Position numbers and translations under genes: made by a program. A stretch of 64,000 nt of DNA, taken from Neospora caninum Liverpool. Lineage: Eukaryota > Apicomplexa > Conoidasida > Eucoccidiorida > Sarcocystidae. The stretch's first letter is position 1, and each line of letters begins with the position of its first letter. Shown one piece after another: positions 23,025 to 34,491 of this stretch. The notes beneath the pieces were generated by a model. It saw only the letters and a program-made list of their open reading frames with translations. It made no database searches and was not told where the DNA came from. The stretch spans positions 3,095,101 through 3,159,100 of the forward strand of contig NC_018396.1 in the NCBI RefSeq assembly GCF_000208865.1. The letters run 5' to 3'.

Positions 23025-26000
23025 ATGGCGATGAACTTCTTCGGCAACCCCGAGGGCGACGCCGCTTCGGTACGTGCTTAATTTTCTGGGGGCTGAAACA
23101 CGGGCACGAAGACACGGGGGAATGGATGAGGAAAGAGAGACCGAGTGCTCCGATTTCGATGGTAACAAAGCGAGTGAGGGGAAAAACAGGGATGAACTGG
23201 AACTCCGGGAAGGCCGTATCACGGTTCCCCCGGTTGTCCTTGTGCCGCTACGTCTCCGGAGAGGCAGCGAACACACACACGGTTGACGTTCAGAGAGGAC
23301 TGACAGAGGCCTTCTTCGGTTGTGTTCCTGGTTTTTTTTTGGCTAAGTCACACATTTTCGCGCCGTTCTGCCTCGGTTTCTCTCTTCCTTTCCACTTGTC
23401 TTCTGTCCTCTCGAGTCTCAAGCTCGTCTCCGTCCAGTTTTGCTCGTTCCTCGCGGACAGAGAGGAGGCTCTTCTTGTTTCTTCACTTCGAGAGAAGACC
23501 AGAAACGAGAGCAGAGAATCTGTCGGGGGGATTTTTGGGGACGAGCTGTTCCGGTAAAGCCTCCGGAGATCTCTTCGGGCTTCATCTTTCTCCCCCTTTT
23601 CCCTGTCGCTGGCGTTCGGGGAGTTCTACCCCCTTCGTGTGTCTTCCCAGTCCCTCTCTTTTTTGCTTTCCTTTTTTCGCCTCTGCACGCGCCCTCGCTC
23701 CTGAGGCTCTGCTTTCGTGTGTCTGCAGCAAGATGTCACTTCCTTTCGAGCAGGGAAGTGTCGGATCAACGGATCTCTCGTCTCTCCGGATACACGCAAA
23801 GGGCGACTGCAGATCGGTGCGGTAAGGATGCGACTTTCGTGCACACTTTTGCAAGGAAGAGGGGAGCTGCCGCGTGGGGTTGAGAGACGCAAATCAGACG
23901 CGGTTCGACCTCAACATGCGTGTCCCTCTACACACAGAAGCGTGCAAAGATGTTTGCCGGGGTAGCTGTAGGTCAGGTGCTTTCCACGTGCGCGTGGCTT
24001 TGGCTTTTTGTCCCATTTCCTCTCTTCTCTTCCAGGGAGACGACGGGCTCACCCACGTGCAATGGATCAACCGCGAAACCCAACAGACCGAGGACGATTT
24101 GATTGTCATCAATGACGCGTACCTCGAACGCGTCCCCGAATGCACAACTGGCCGTGTGTACTGCCTTCGTTTTACCTCCAGTGGTGGGTTTCTCTCGTCG
24201 ACTCTGCCGTGCTCAGATCTCGGCTCTGTTCGACCTCCCTTCGCTTCTTCGCGTCGTTTCTCGTTCTTTCCGCGGGATCGTCTCGCTTCCCCACTTCTGC
24301 ATTTGGCGGGTCCACAGGCTCGTTGTTTTCTCTTCCCTCTCTCTGCTGCCTCGTTACTCGTGTGTGGAGGCAAAACGTTGGACGTTTTGAAACGTGCCTC
24401 GGACGTCCCGCCCTTTCTTCTCGCCGATTCTGCTTGCTTCTGACGGTTTCCGCGCTCGGCGCGAAGCGCGCCCCTCTTTTGGTAGTTCTGTCGGCGCCGT
24501 TGTCGTGTTTCGCGCCCACCTAGTATGCGGCGGCGGTTGCTCACAGCGATCCGTGTCGCTTGTGTTTCCTTCCTCTGCAGACAAGAAGATGCTGTTCTGG
24601 ATGCAGGAGCCTGATGCGTCCAAAGACGAGACCTTGATTGAGCAATTCAACGCCCGCGCCGGCGGCGTCCCTCCCTCGAGAAACGGGGGCGGACAGGCAG
24701 GCGCCTCTGGAGCCTCAGGAGCCGCAGGCGCGTAGGTCGCTGTGTCTCTCACCTCCTCCGTGTCTTTCGCCCCTCTTCCGTGTCTGCTCCTAATCCACTG
24801 CGCACGAATCCGTGCAGCGGAACTGGGTAGAACACCCCCCGCCTTTTTTGTGTAGACCGACTGCATGGGTCGACACGTGCGCACTTCTTAATGTGTCTGG
24901 ACAAAACAGAGATACACGTGCGTGTGCGTATGAGAGGGCGCGCGCAAGCACCTGTCGACAAAAGAGATACCCTTCTGTGGCTCTTGGTTGCTTTCTTCGC
25001 AGGAACGACTCCGGCCCGAATGCTCAAGGAATCCAGCAACTGCGTCAGCTGCTTGCGAACTACTCGGAGTCTCTGAGGCGCGCGCGCGGACACTCTCAAC
25101 CGACAGGTAGAACGTGGGGCTGCGAGCGAGCGTCCAAAGGCAGAGAAAGGGCCTAGACGACACAGGACCGGGGAGGAGAGCATGTCAGGCAGGGGGAGTG
25201 GAGAGAAAGCACGAGAGAGGCGAGAGGAGGCGTCGAGAAGGACGACTAGAAAACAAATGCAGACACACGCGAGGGCGGAGCATGGAAAGAGAGAGACGCG
25301 AAGATACCGAAAACGAAAGAGGAAGAGACCCTTGACTTTCTTCGCCGGCAGCGTGCGTTTTTGCCCGTTCTCTGCAGCGACGCCGTTGAACGAGGTGCTG
25401 AGCAGTCAAACTTTGTCGCGGATTGCAGACGACGAGGAGGCAGTCCACGAACTAGTGGGGTAGGCGGAGATGATTCTTAAAAAAGGTTCGAGGAGAGAGG
25501 ATTTCAGGGAAGCCGGTTTTCTTGTCATGCGGGAACTGTGTAGACGAGCATGCGTAGGCACCCGTATTCACGCGCGACCGCGGCCAGTCTTTCGCCCTCT
25601 CCGTGAACATGAGGACGCGTTTCGCAGATTCTCGCTAGGCTCCGAACAACGCCCTTGTCTGCACGAGTCGGGAGAGAAGCGACGTTTTCCGAAGTCCGCG
25701 CTGTGCAGGGTGTCTCCTATTCCCCCGCCTTCTCTTTTGGGTTGCTAACCTGTGTCCCTTCGTTCTCTTGCTTTTTCTCGCGGGAGTTGTTCCCGCTCTC
25801 AGTGAACTGTGAAACTGAGAGCACACTTTCTGCCGATCACTCCTTTGTCCATCGTTTTCGCTTTTCGTCCTTCCCGGAGCACGCAGCGAAAGCCAGCGAG
25901 TCTGCCCATTTGTCGCATGGTGTGTCCTTTCTCGCCTCAACGCATTCTCTCTTCCTGCTTCCTTCTGGCTCTGATCGGCTTCTCGGAGTCGCGTGCATCG

Positions 26001-26996
26001 CATCAGCTCTGCGCTGAGTCTCGTTGTTTGTCTCTCAGTTCCGCAGGTTGCGTTCCCTGCCTCTCTCGTTATCTGCGTGCATACATGTCCGCGTGTGCAT
26101 CTGCCAAACCCTCGCTGCAGGATTTGGCTTTTCCGTTTCTTTTTTGTCTGGATGCATGCAGGTTGATGCCTGAGGGATGCCGCACAGAGGGCGATGTCCG
26201 AGAAGCCCTGAGATCTGCGCAGCTGGCGGCGCCGATGAGCGGCTTAACTCAAGCGATTTACACGAACTCCGCGCCTCTCCTTTCGTCCATGGGTAAGAAC
26301 GCGAAAGGAGCAAACGGAACGCGTTTCAAGCAGGTAACGGATCTGCCTCGAGAGCGGGTGTTTTGCCACCTAGGAAACCAAATCTCGTCTACTTAGCAAC
26401 GAGACGTCGCGCGAAGCCGACGGCCAGTTCGGGGTCTACCGTAAGAGGCGTCTTCGTGCGACGAGCTAAGTGTGTGCGGGGCATCACGCTAGGATCTGTG
26501 CGCATGTCGGGGTGCCGCCGTTTCTTTCTCAAAGGGGTAGATAGAGGCGCTGTCGCTCAAAAACAAGCAGAATGCGCGATCTCTGAAGTTGTGTTTGCCT
26601 CTCTCTCTCAGGTGTAACTGCAGAGGACCGGGCTGCGGCGACGTCGCCCGACGGTAAGGAGACCGCAGGCGCGTTCTGGTCTGCGCCCGGGGTTTGTTTT
26701 CTGAGTGGCGATTCAGCCGTCGGCATCGGGGAGTGTGTGTCAGTTATTGTTTTGTCGAAAGCTGCAGCGCGTCCCTCTCTGCGATGTTTTCTGCGCGCTT
26801 CCCCTCTTCAGCCATGATGGCCTTCGCACAGGCACTCGAGGCGCACTACCGTCCAGAGGAGAAGGAAGAGGAGATCATGTCGAACGAGGAAGCCGCGCGG
26901 GCCGAGCGAAACAAGCAGGGCGGGGAAGAAAAGAAAGACGGGGAAGAATCAAAGACCGGACAAGAGACGTCCGACGGAGAGAAAAAGGCGGATTAG
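23025..26996 (+). CDS. RPN13: 26S proteasome ubiquitin receptor RPN13 (ADRM1)
   Basis: RPN13 sits on the 19S regulatory particle, binds polyubiquitin through its N-terminal PRU domain and recruits the deubiquitinase UCH37 through its C-terminal DEUBAD domain. Nine exons give 326 residues: 23025-23069, 23729-23821, 24036-24183, 24581-24731, 25003-25106, 25378-25459, 26162-26292, 26612-26653, 26812-26996. All junctions are GT-AG and phases agree. The PRU domain covers about residues 15-125: FRAGKCRINGSLVSPD, THVQWINRETQQTEDDL, RVPECTTGRVYCLRF, then KKMLFWMQEPDASKDE. A Gly/Ala linker follows. The DEUBAD-like part begins near residue 190 (LNEVLSSQTLSRI) and continues LMPEGCRTEGDVREAL and AFAQALEAHYRPEEK. 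The C-terminus is a Lys/Glu tail, as in other RPN13s. An alternative donor three bases upstream of 24183 would change one or two residues at the exon 3/4 junction. The loop that contacts ubiquitin in human RPN13 is altered here (see findings). Confidence 0.95.
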
Positions 26997-28760
26997 AAGT
27001 CGCGGCTGCGCGAGAGACGTATTTTCTAGGCTCCTTTTTCTCGCTTCCGGTTTAAGAAGCGCCCCCTTGTGCACTCTCGTTTCACTGATACGGTCATTGC
27101 GTCCCGCGCCGATGAAAGGAACGGAGAGCTCCGCTTTCGTCGCGACGCTAGCCTCTTGTCTCTGTGCCTCTGTCTCCCGCTGTCTCCTAGTCTCCTTATC
27201 TCGCGCCGGATCCTGACCAGAGAAACCGGTCGATTTGCAACACCGCAGGAAAGACGCCCACGCGTCTCTCGGGGGAAAAAATGTGTCTAGCTCGGGTGTT
27301 TCCATCGCCTCAAACTCCGTCTGTGTGTCTCGCGTTTCCACTCTCTTTTCGCTCGGCGTCCCGTGGTCACTTCGAGAAGCGAGACACCGGCGCTGACTGC
27401 AGGATCTCGAAACCATGTCCGTGCTGCTCCAAGCAAGGTGAAGGAAGCGAAAGAAAACCGAAAATGGTTTTCTGCATGAACAAAACATCCACGAAAATGC
27501 GAGAGTTTCAACGGGGAAAGGGTCGTGTCTCATGGACGCCTATGCAGTGCAAGTTTTACACGCGGGAATCCCCCTTTCGAAGGACTTTGAACAACAGAGA
27601 GCGTTTAGAAAAATGCACACGAAACCGGGGAACGAAGAAAAAGCTCGCGCGATTTTCCGCCCTGATGGCTTTCCATATCGTCACAAAGCATATCGGATGT
27701 GTGTCTCGCTGTAGCGTCCGGTACTTGAAAGAAACAGGAAGCGGCGAAGGCAGGCACGTGCATCCGCTGATCCCAACTGCGAAGGCAGGCACGTGCATCC
27801 GCTGATCCCAACTGCGAAGGCAGGCACGTGCATCCGCTGATCCCAACTGCGAAGGCAGGCACGTGCATCCGCTGATCCCAACTGCGAAGGCAGGAAATGG
27901 ATGCTGAGCACGGGAAGAGCCTTGGACGCAAACCTCTGTGAAACATGAGGTTTTTGTAGCGGTCTTCTGGCATCGGCTTCTGTACACGTTTTCCAATGAC
28001 TTCCTTAGTCGCTTTTCGAAACCTCTCCGCATTTCTGTTCCCTCCACACCGCAGTGGGTATCCATCAATCACACGAGACAAACCGTTAGACAAGCAGCTG
28101 CAAAGCCGTAAGCCGTCGCGACGCTCTTTCCCCCCGCGAAGAAAAGGCGAAGAAAGCAGCGACGGAGCCCGCATTTGCGATTACCTCGAGCTCTCTTGCG
28201 CACAGAGGGCCTGAGGAGTCCTTGCTGACCTTCCTTGTGAGACCATTATCAACGAAACACCGAAGAAATACCGTTTCCAAATCGGCGTTTACACATTACG
28301 TTGTTCGATGTCCAACAGTCCTCAGTATACAGGTGTCAGAACCCGTCTCTACACCAAAAGAGTCTGTTTGGCACGATTCCCGCTTAGGGGAAGACCGAAT
28401 TTCCCTCGTTTTCCGAGTTTCGATCTCTTAATCGTACGCCTTTTCCATGACGCCGAAAACCTGGTCGTGCCTTCCCTCGACACACGCCGCGTCACCCCGT
28501 CGACAGGAAACATCGCGAGCGAAGTTCTTCCCTTTCAGATCTCCCTCGAAAACGGATAGTAAATGTGAGAGTGAAAAGAACAGGATTCAGGAAAGCACGA
28601 ACGCACACCTCCCTTGTTTGTATCGTTGTTAGGCTGCAGCGTTTTTTCTCAGGATTGCAATACGACTGTTGACCGGCTCGTTCGCGTCGTTTCGTGTAGA
28701 TATACCATACATTTGAAAATGCACCGTGGAAGTGTTTCACAGATAAAGCTGAATTAACGG
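26997..28760. other. Intergenic downstream of RPN13
   Basis: This stretch holds the RPN13 3' region and a minisatellite at 27744-27894. Long minus-strand frames across the minisatellite are produced by the repeat itself. No gene is recognised. Confidence 0.5.
27744..27894 (+). repeat. 35-bp tandem repeat, 4.3 copies
   Basis: The unit gcgaaggcaggcacgtgcat plus 15 further bases is repeated head-to-tail at 27744, 27779, 27814 and 27849, with an 11-base partial copy at 27884. The full copies are identical to one another by eye, which suggests recent expansion. Each unit contains a CACGTG palindrome and a GTGCATC element. Confidence 0.95.
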
Positions 28761-29506
28761 ATGAAATGTAGCGTCGTCAGGTGTCTTGGGTTGTGTCGGT
28801 TCATCTCGGCGCACGTCTTCTCGCTTTCTCTTGGCTCGCCTTCAGTTGGGCGATCGCTCCACCTTGCGAAGATCCTCTGGGACAGCGAAATTGAGCGAGA
28901 AGGACAAATTCTGGAGCCTATGCAAACCTTCACAAAAGCGGAACACGAGGCCAACCTTCAGCGGCTTTTTGCCGGATCGATTCTCGCGGATTCCGCGTGA
29001 GTGCACTGGCCGTTGTCGAAGAAAAGGGAGACGAGACACCCCGCCGACACAGACTTGCTTGGCACGCGTTTCGCGTCTCCGCGAATGCGCTGTGCTAGCC
29101 GCGGCACGTCCCCCGTTTCCTCCCCGATCGACGCTGCGCAAACGCCTCAGATTCTCGAAAGGCTTGTTGCTGGTTAGAGCAAATCAACTACTCGTAGGAC
29201 GTGCTCGCGAGATTTTCCGGTGTGCGGGCCGGCAACGCAAAACGCGGGTTCGTCTGTCGTAAAACGAAGCACTCGCGTCTCGCCTCTTGTCGCCCTCTAC
29301 CCCCGGCGATTTCGATTCCACTGCAGGAGAAGCAGGCTTTCCCCCATTCAGGTGCTCGATTTCGTCTCTCGGGTTCGAGGTTCGCTTCCTCGGCTGTCCT
29401 TTAAATCCTGGACACCTCCCGTGCCTCCATGTCACCGCCAGGATCGCGGAGTGCAAGAAACAGTATCCCTACATGCGACTCTCCACGTTTTTGAGACTTC
29501 TCGCAG
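28761..29506 (+). CDS. Partial spliced gene of unknown function (two exons seen)
   Basis: Two adjacent exons look coding, but I cannot complete the gene or name it. Exon A ends at 28996 with GC|GTGAGT. It could start after the acceptor CCTTCAG at 28845, or be read from an in-frame ATG at 28761. Exon B is 29442-29506, bounded by CCGCCAG and GCAG|GTGGTT. The Ala codon split between them is restored. The joined peptide contains AKILWDSEIEREGQIL, TKAEHEANLQRLFAG and then AECKKQYPYMRL. It is helical and charged, unlike the low-complexity frames nearby. A possible 3' exon starts at 29681 after TTTCCCAG and would run to a stop at 29811 in phase, but its composition is poor. The 5' end is not located. 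It sits between RPN13 and the HIBCH gene on the same strand. Confidence 0.4.
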
Positions 29507-30499
29507 GTGGTTCATAAAAACAGCAATGCGCATTTTTTCTGAAAAAATTGTGTGTTTCCTCAGCCTCACCGCCGAGAGGGTGCGTGCATCTGCCCGCACG
29601 TGCGCTCCGCGTTCCCTTTTTCTCGCTTCTCTGTCCCTCGTCGACGACCAGCGAACCGCCAAGTTCCCCTGATTTCCCAGGTTGTCTCCTCCCCGGTCAA
29701 CATTGTCTTACCCGCCCCTCCGTCGCCGACTCGCGCCGCAGTGAGGAGACGGGTGTTCCTGCAGCGTTCCAGTTCTCTTCCCTCGCCAGTGCCTCCCGGG
29801 GATTCCCGTGAAGGCAGCGACGAAACGCAGCGTCCGGAAAGCCGATGCGAAATCTCAACCGCCAGAGCCGAAACCGCGTGCAAACCCCACGACAAGACAC
29901 AGCGCAGTGTCGATCTCTGCGTCCTCCTCCTGTGTGATCCCGGTCTGCCGTCTTTTCCCTTCTTCTCCTGCGAGGGTGCGACGGAGAGAAGACCGAGCGG
30001 CACCAGCCTTCTCCAAAGCGTGACTCGCCACAAAAATCTGTGTCGCTCTCCACATGCTCGTCTTTTACGGAATATAGACGTATCAGGTTCTTGTTGGCCG
30101 GGCACCTGTTGAGGAACTGGGTGAACGCTGTAAAACCAGCGCCATTGGCCGTTCCTACGCCCCCGTGTTGCGTTTTCGGAGCTGTGGCATTCGTTCTTGC
30201 GCGCCCGGTTTTGTTCGTTTCCTGCCGTTCGTGTTTCTCGACGCGCAAAGCGCCTGTTGAACTGCGACATCGCCGCTCCCCGTGCACGTCGTCGCCCGCT
30301 ATATGTCGGGAGCGAGAGACGGGTGTTCTGTTCTCTTTCGCGAGAGCATTTTTCGTCTCGGGGCGACAGCCGTTCTTCGTGTCAGGTTGCTGGACGCGTG
30401 GTTGGACTTCCTTGCTTTCGCTCTCTCCGCGCATTCGTCGCCTCGTTTCTTCTCTTCCTCCCTGGTCTTCTCTCGGCGCCCTCGCTCTGCTCTCAAACT
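29507..30499. other. Possible 3' exon and HIBCH promoter region
   Basis: The first part (29681-29811) may be the last exon of the preceding unidentified gene. The rest shows several overlapping open frames of low-complexity composition and no motif. It includes the 5' leader of the HIBCH gene; the HIBCH frame is open from about 30197 but has no ATG before 30500. Confidence 0.4.
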
Positions 30500-31265
30500 A
30501 TGGCAAGCGGAGCGTCGCGGCGTCTTCTCCGCCTGAGTGCACACCTCAGCGACGGCGTTCTGACGCAAGGCTTCTCTTCACCTCTCCCAGCCTTCCTCGC
30601 TCCCCGCCCTGCTTCTCGGCTCCCCTCGGGGGTTTCTACTTCCCCTGCGGTTTTCCCCCTGTCCTCATCGGAGATGAAGAAACCCGATGGAGGAAGCGGC
30701 GACTCCGCCTCCTCGCTGCCGCCGTGTCGCGCCTTCTCTTCGCTTCCAGGGCCCGCGGCGTTTTGGGGCGAGGAACTCCAGCTGCAGTTTTCAGACGAAC
30801 TTCACGCTTCCGGCTGTCTGTCGATCTCTCTGAATCGCCCGAAACAGCTGAATGCGCTGAGTTGCAACATGATCACCGCCTTGCATGCGCTCCTTCCTCG
30901 CGCGGCAGAGGATCCGCGCGTGTCCCTTCTGGTGCTCTCGGGCCAGGGGGATCGAGCCTTCTGTGCGGGAGGTGACATCCGGCAAATCGCGAGCGCCTCC
31001 GCCGCAGACGTCGACAGATTATTTGGCCACGAATATGCCCTCGTCTTCAACTTTTCAAAATTCAAGAAACCCGCCGTCGCCCTCTGGGACGGTATTGTCA
31101 TGGGTAAGACAAGCAGATCTCGATCATCAACGTGCGGCAGCATTCGCATTTCGAGACACAGACAGATATTTTGGCGCTGATGGAAAGCGACGTAAATACA
31201 TCTACCCAGATATGTGCTTTCTTGGATTGATAAACATCCGTGTATGATATCGTCAGATATGCAAG

Positions 31266-31307
<42 letters not shown>

Positions 31308-31997
31308 CGGATGCCAGTGCAGGGGGAAGAAGTTAGACGCAGATGTGTGGAGTTCTATGCAGATACGTTCCCAGATTCTTCCGCCTTAGATGCCCTCTCC
31401 TCGGCCATTTTTTCAAATTCAGGAACGCAATCGCTGTGCTGCAGAATGCTTGCGTTAGGGGTTACGTCTTTGGGAAGGCGTCTCCCCGGCAAGGCCGCGG
31501 GGTCTATACCCCGCCACAAAATCGGAAATAGAAATCTATACGCATCTGCATAACCATACATATCCATACTGCCACGACCGCATGCATAGATGCATATAGA
31601 TGTTTGTCCGTATTTATATTCTCGTTTAAACGTAATCACAAGTCCACGTTTTTTCACAAATCTCTTTCTTCACGTATATATATATATATATTAGTAGTTT
31701 ATTCTTGCGGATATGTGTGGACGTGTGGACGTCTTTGTTTGACAGTGTGTTTCTTTTTTCGGGTCTTGGTCTGTGTTTTTTTCTTTAGGAGGAGGCGTGG
31801 GAATTTCGATTTTCGCCTCCCACCGTCTCTGCACGGAGTCAACTCTGTGGGCGATGCCGGAGACAGCGATCGGATTCTTCCCTGACGTCGCGGCAACTTT
31901 CTTTCTGCCGCGGTTGAAGGCAGCCCCAGGCGTGGGATTTTTCCTCGGCCTCGTAGGAAAGCGACTGCGCGCTGCAGACCTCCTCGCAACAGGTACG

Positions 31998-32035
<38 letters not shown>

Positions 32036-34491
32036 GTATATGTATGTATATGTATATATGTATATGTACATATGTATGAATATGTGTATATGAAGATCTG
32101 GGAGGGCCGGGTTTTTCTCGAAAAGTGGAGCGTGAGTCGAAGACGCGCGAGGGGGCCTTCCTTGATGAGCTGCAGCAGATGCGTCGCTTTTTAGATGTAG
32201 AGACACTTGAGGGCTCTTCCACCTTTCTGTCTACAGCCCAGCGGATCTGGGTGCGGAAAGTGTTTGTCTTTGCAGGCCTTGCCACGCACTTTGTGCCGCG
32301 CGCACGGCTCGAGGCGCTGGAAGAGAAGCTGAAAACGGTGGGTTTGCTTTCTGGATCCTACCGCGAGGTTTGCCGGATGCCACAGGCCAGCAAGACGACG
32401 GAAATCTGCAGGTTCTGTCTCTGCGTATAAATGCATGAGTGGAGATACCGATTTGCGGATAGAAAATGTCGCGTATGCTCGCACGTATCTGCACGATCCA
32501 CCAACGCTCTTCGGCCGAAAGACTGCGTCTGTTTGACGCGGACGTGAATCTCACGCTAGACATAAACACGGCGTGTGTCGAAGGAACCGCCCACTCGCCT
32601 ACCACGAGACACACAAAAGTCAATGTATTTACAAGAAGGGGTGAAACCACTTTCCCACGTTCTGATATGTATATGTGTGTGGGGCGACTTGTGGGCATCT
32701 GGGGCGAGACGCATCTGTGTGTGAGATCAGATCGGTCTCTCTGTGTCATTCTGTTTGTGCGTCGTCGGATACGTATATGCGGCTGTTTCTCCGTTCCTTC
32801 CACACCTTCGCGTGTGAGGATTGGCAGTCTGGCCTCTTCCTTGCTCGTCTTCTCTTCCCCGGTCGGGTATCTGTCCCTGCCTTTTGGCTCTTTCAACCTG
32901 TACCCCGTTTAGGTGGTCGTTTTGCACATCTTTTTCTCTCCATCTCTTTCTCATGCGGTGCACCATTCTGATACCACCCCTCAGTTCTGTCTCTCGTTGT
33001 TTTCGCGTGTCCAACCAGATCGAAGGTTTCCTCTCCCCCGAAGCAGCGCGCGCCGAAGTCGATCGCCTGGTCGGCGAAGTCTCTGAACCTCTGCCGTCTT
33101 CATCTTCTCTCTGCACTTTAACCCCTGAGGTGTTGGAGGGATGCAGGAAGTATTTCTCGGTCTTGCCGAACTCGTATCAGGTGAGGGCGGAATGGAGATT
33201 GAGAGACGAAGACGGCAGAAAAGGAAGTGCGAGGGAAGGCGGGAAAGGCCAGGGCGGGAACCCGCTCGCGAACAGGTTGCTGGAAGGCGAGAGACACACA
33301 CGCAGAAACAGAGCGCCGTGGGCAAGAGCCGCCGGACTCTCCTTTTGCTCGGATTTGGACTGTAGACGAACATCGTCTCTCCAGTCCTAAAGAGACGACT
33401 GGAAAAATACGCGAGAGCGACTGCAGTTTCTGGCATCCCTCTCTCTGCCGCTCGCTTTTTCTCCGTTTTCCTCTCCTTTTTTGAATCGCTACAAACCCGC
33501 TCTCGGGGAACCAAACTGAGATATGCGGAGATGCCTGCGTCTCTCCCGGCTTCCTTCTCCGATTCCCGGCCTCCCTCTCGTCCGTTCTTCGACTTTTCCC
33601 TCCTTCCTCTTCGCCCGCGTGTTGCTTGTAACCATTCTCGTCTCCCGTTTCCAGCTTTCGCGTTCTTCGCGGGACGGGGTTTGAAGCCTCGAGATGCCGA
33701 GCGGCTGTCTGCGGGTGCTGACGGGGGCGGGGCTTCGGATCGGGCCCCGCCCAGCCTGTGGAACCGCGAGAGTGTCTCTCCACCTGGCTCTGTTTGCGCA
33801 GTTTGTCTCTGTCTTTCGCCTCTCGACGCGCAGGCCCTAGTCGCCTCGCTGGCTGCCGGCGCTGCTCAGGGGTGCTCCTTCGCGGCGGAGGTGCGCAAGA
33901 CGCTTCTCGAAAAATGTCCGCTCTCCTGCGCCGTGTGGTTCGCGCTCTTCCAGCGCGCAGAGGCGCGGAAACAGAGCGGCGAAGGTGAGGGCGACGCGGC
34001 GCCGTTCTACGCGCAGCGCGAAGAAGGCGACACTCTGTTGGACGTGTTGCGGCAGGATTTCGTCCTCGCCGAAGCCTTCTGCTACGGCTATCCGGAGAAT
34101 TTCAAGGAGGGTGTGCGCGCGGTCCTCGTGGACAAAGACAACCGGCCGAGATGGTAGGAAGCGCGAGCACCCTCGAGAGGAAAGAGGCGAGGAAGGCGGA
34201 GGAAGAACGGACGCGGGAGGGCGCAGAGGCGAAGGGGAGGACGAGAACAACACGGACGAGGCGAGAGAGCGGGGGCGAGAAAGACCAAGAAATCCGAACG
34301 CGGGGGACACAGCGAGGAATCCGTTTCGCTTTTGCTTTTTTCTTTCCACTCCTCATTTTTCTCTCCAGTGGGCGTTTTCGGTTGCGCGTTTTTGCAGGAC
34401 CCCGAGCAGCAGCGCGGACCTGCAAGCAGAAGACGTTGAGCGGATGCTCACCTACGGCGAGGCGAACGCTCTAGACCGTTTCCTGCACTGA
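30500..34491 (+). CDS. HIBCH: 3-hydroxyisobutyryl-CoA hydrolase, mitochondrial type
   Basis: The enzyme hydrolyses 3-hydroxyisobutyryl-CoA to 3-hydroxyisobutyrate in valine catabolism and belongs to the crotonase fold superfamily. Six exons give 481 residues: 30500-31103, 31789-31992, 32276-32337, 33019-33180, 33834-34153, 34398-34491. All junctions are GT-AG with matching phases. The N-terminus (MASGASRRLLRLSAHL) is Arg/Ser-rich and suits a mitochondrial presequence. The crotonase core starts near residue 95. SLNRPKQLNALS and FCAGGDIRQI form the CoA-binding and oxyanion-hole region (GGD near residue 156). PETAIGFFPD places the catalytic acids at Glu226 and Asp234, spaced as Glu169/Asp177 in human HIBCH; this distinguishes a hydrolase from a hydratase. 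THFVPRARLEALEEKL and FKEGVRAVLVDKDNRP match the HIBCH-specific C-terminal half. The ATG at 30500 is the first in frame. Length is about 100 residues above the animal enzyme, mostly at the N-terminus and in the Ser/Glu-rich exon 5 insertion. Confidence 0.93.
31266..31307. repeat. TA microsatellite in HIBCH intron 1
   Basis: An almost pure alternating TA tract with one ATAC interruption. It is intronic. Confidence 0.95.
31999..32085. repeat. TA/TATG microsatellite in HIBCH intron 2
   Basis: A pure TA tract (31999-32033) begins seven bases after the donor of exon 2. It grades into TATG/TATA repeats. Another short TA run lies at 31675-31691 in intron 1. Confidence 0.9.

Noticed and set aside
27605..28174. 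189-codon minus-strand frame with internal peptide repeats
   Set aside because: The repeats are the 35-bp minisatellite read in rotating frames. All three minus frames are open there, so openness says nothing about coding.
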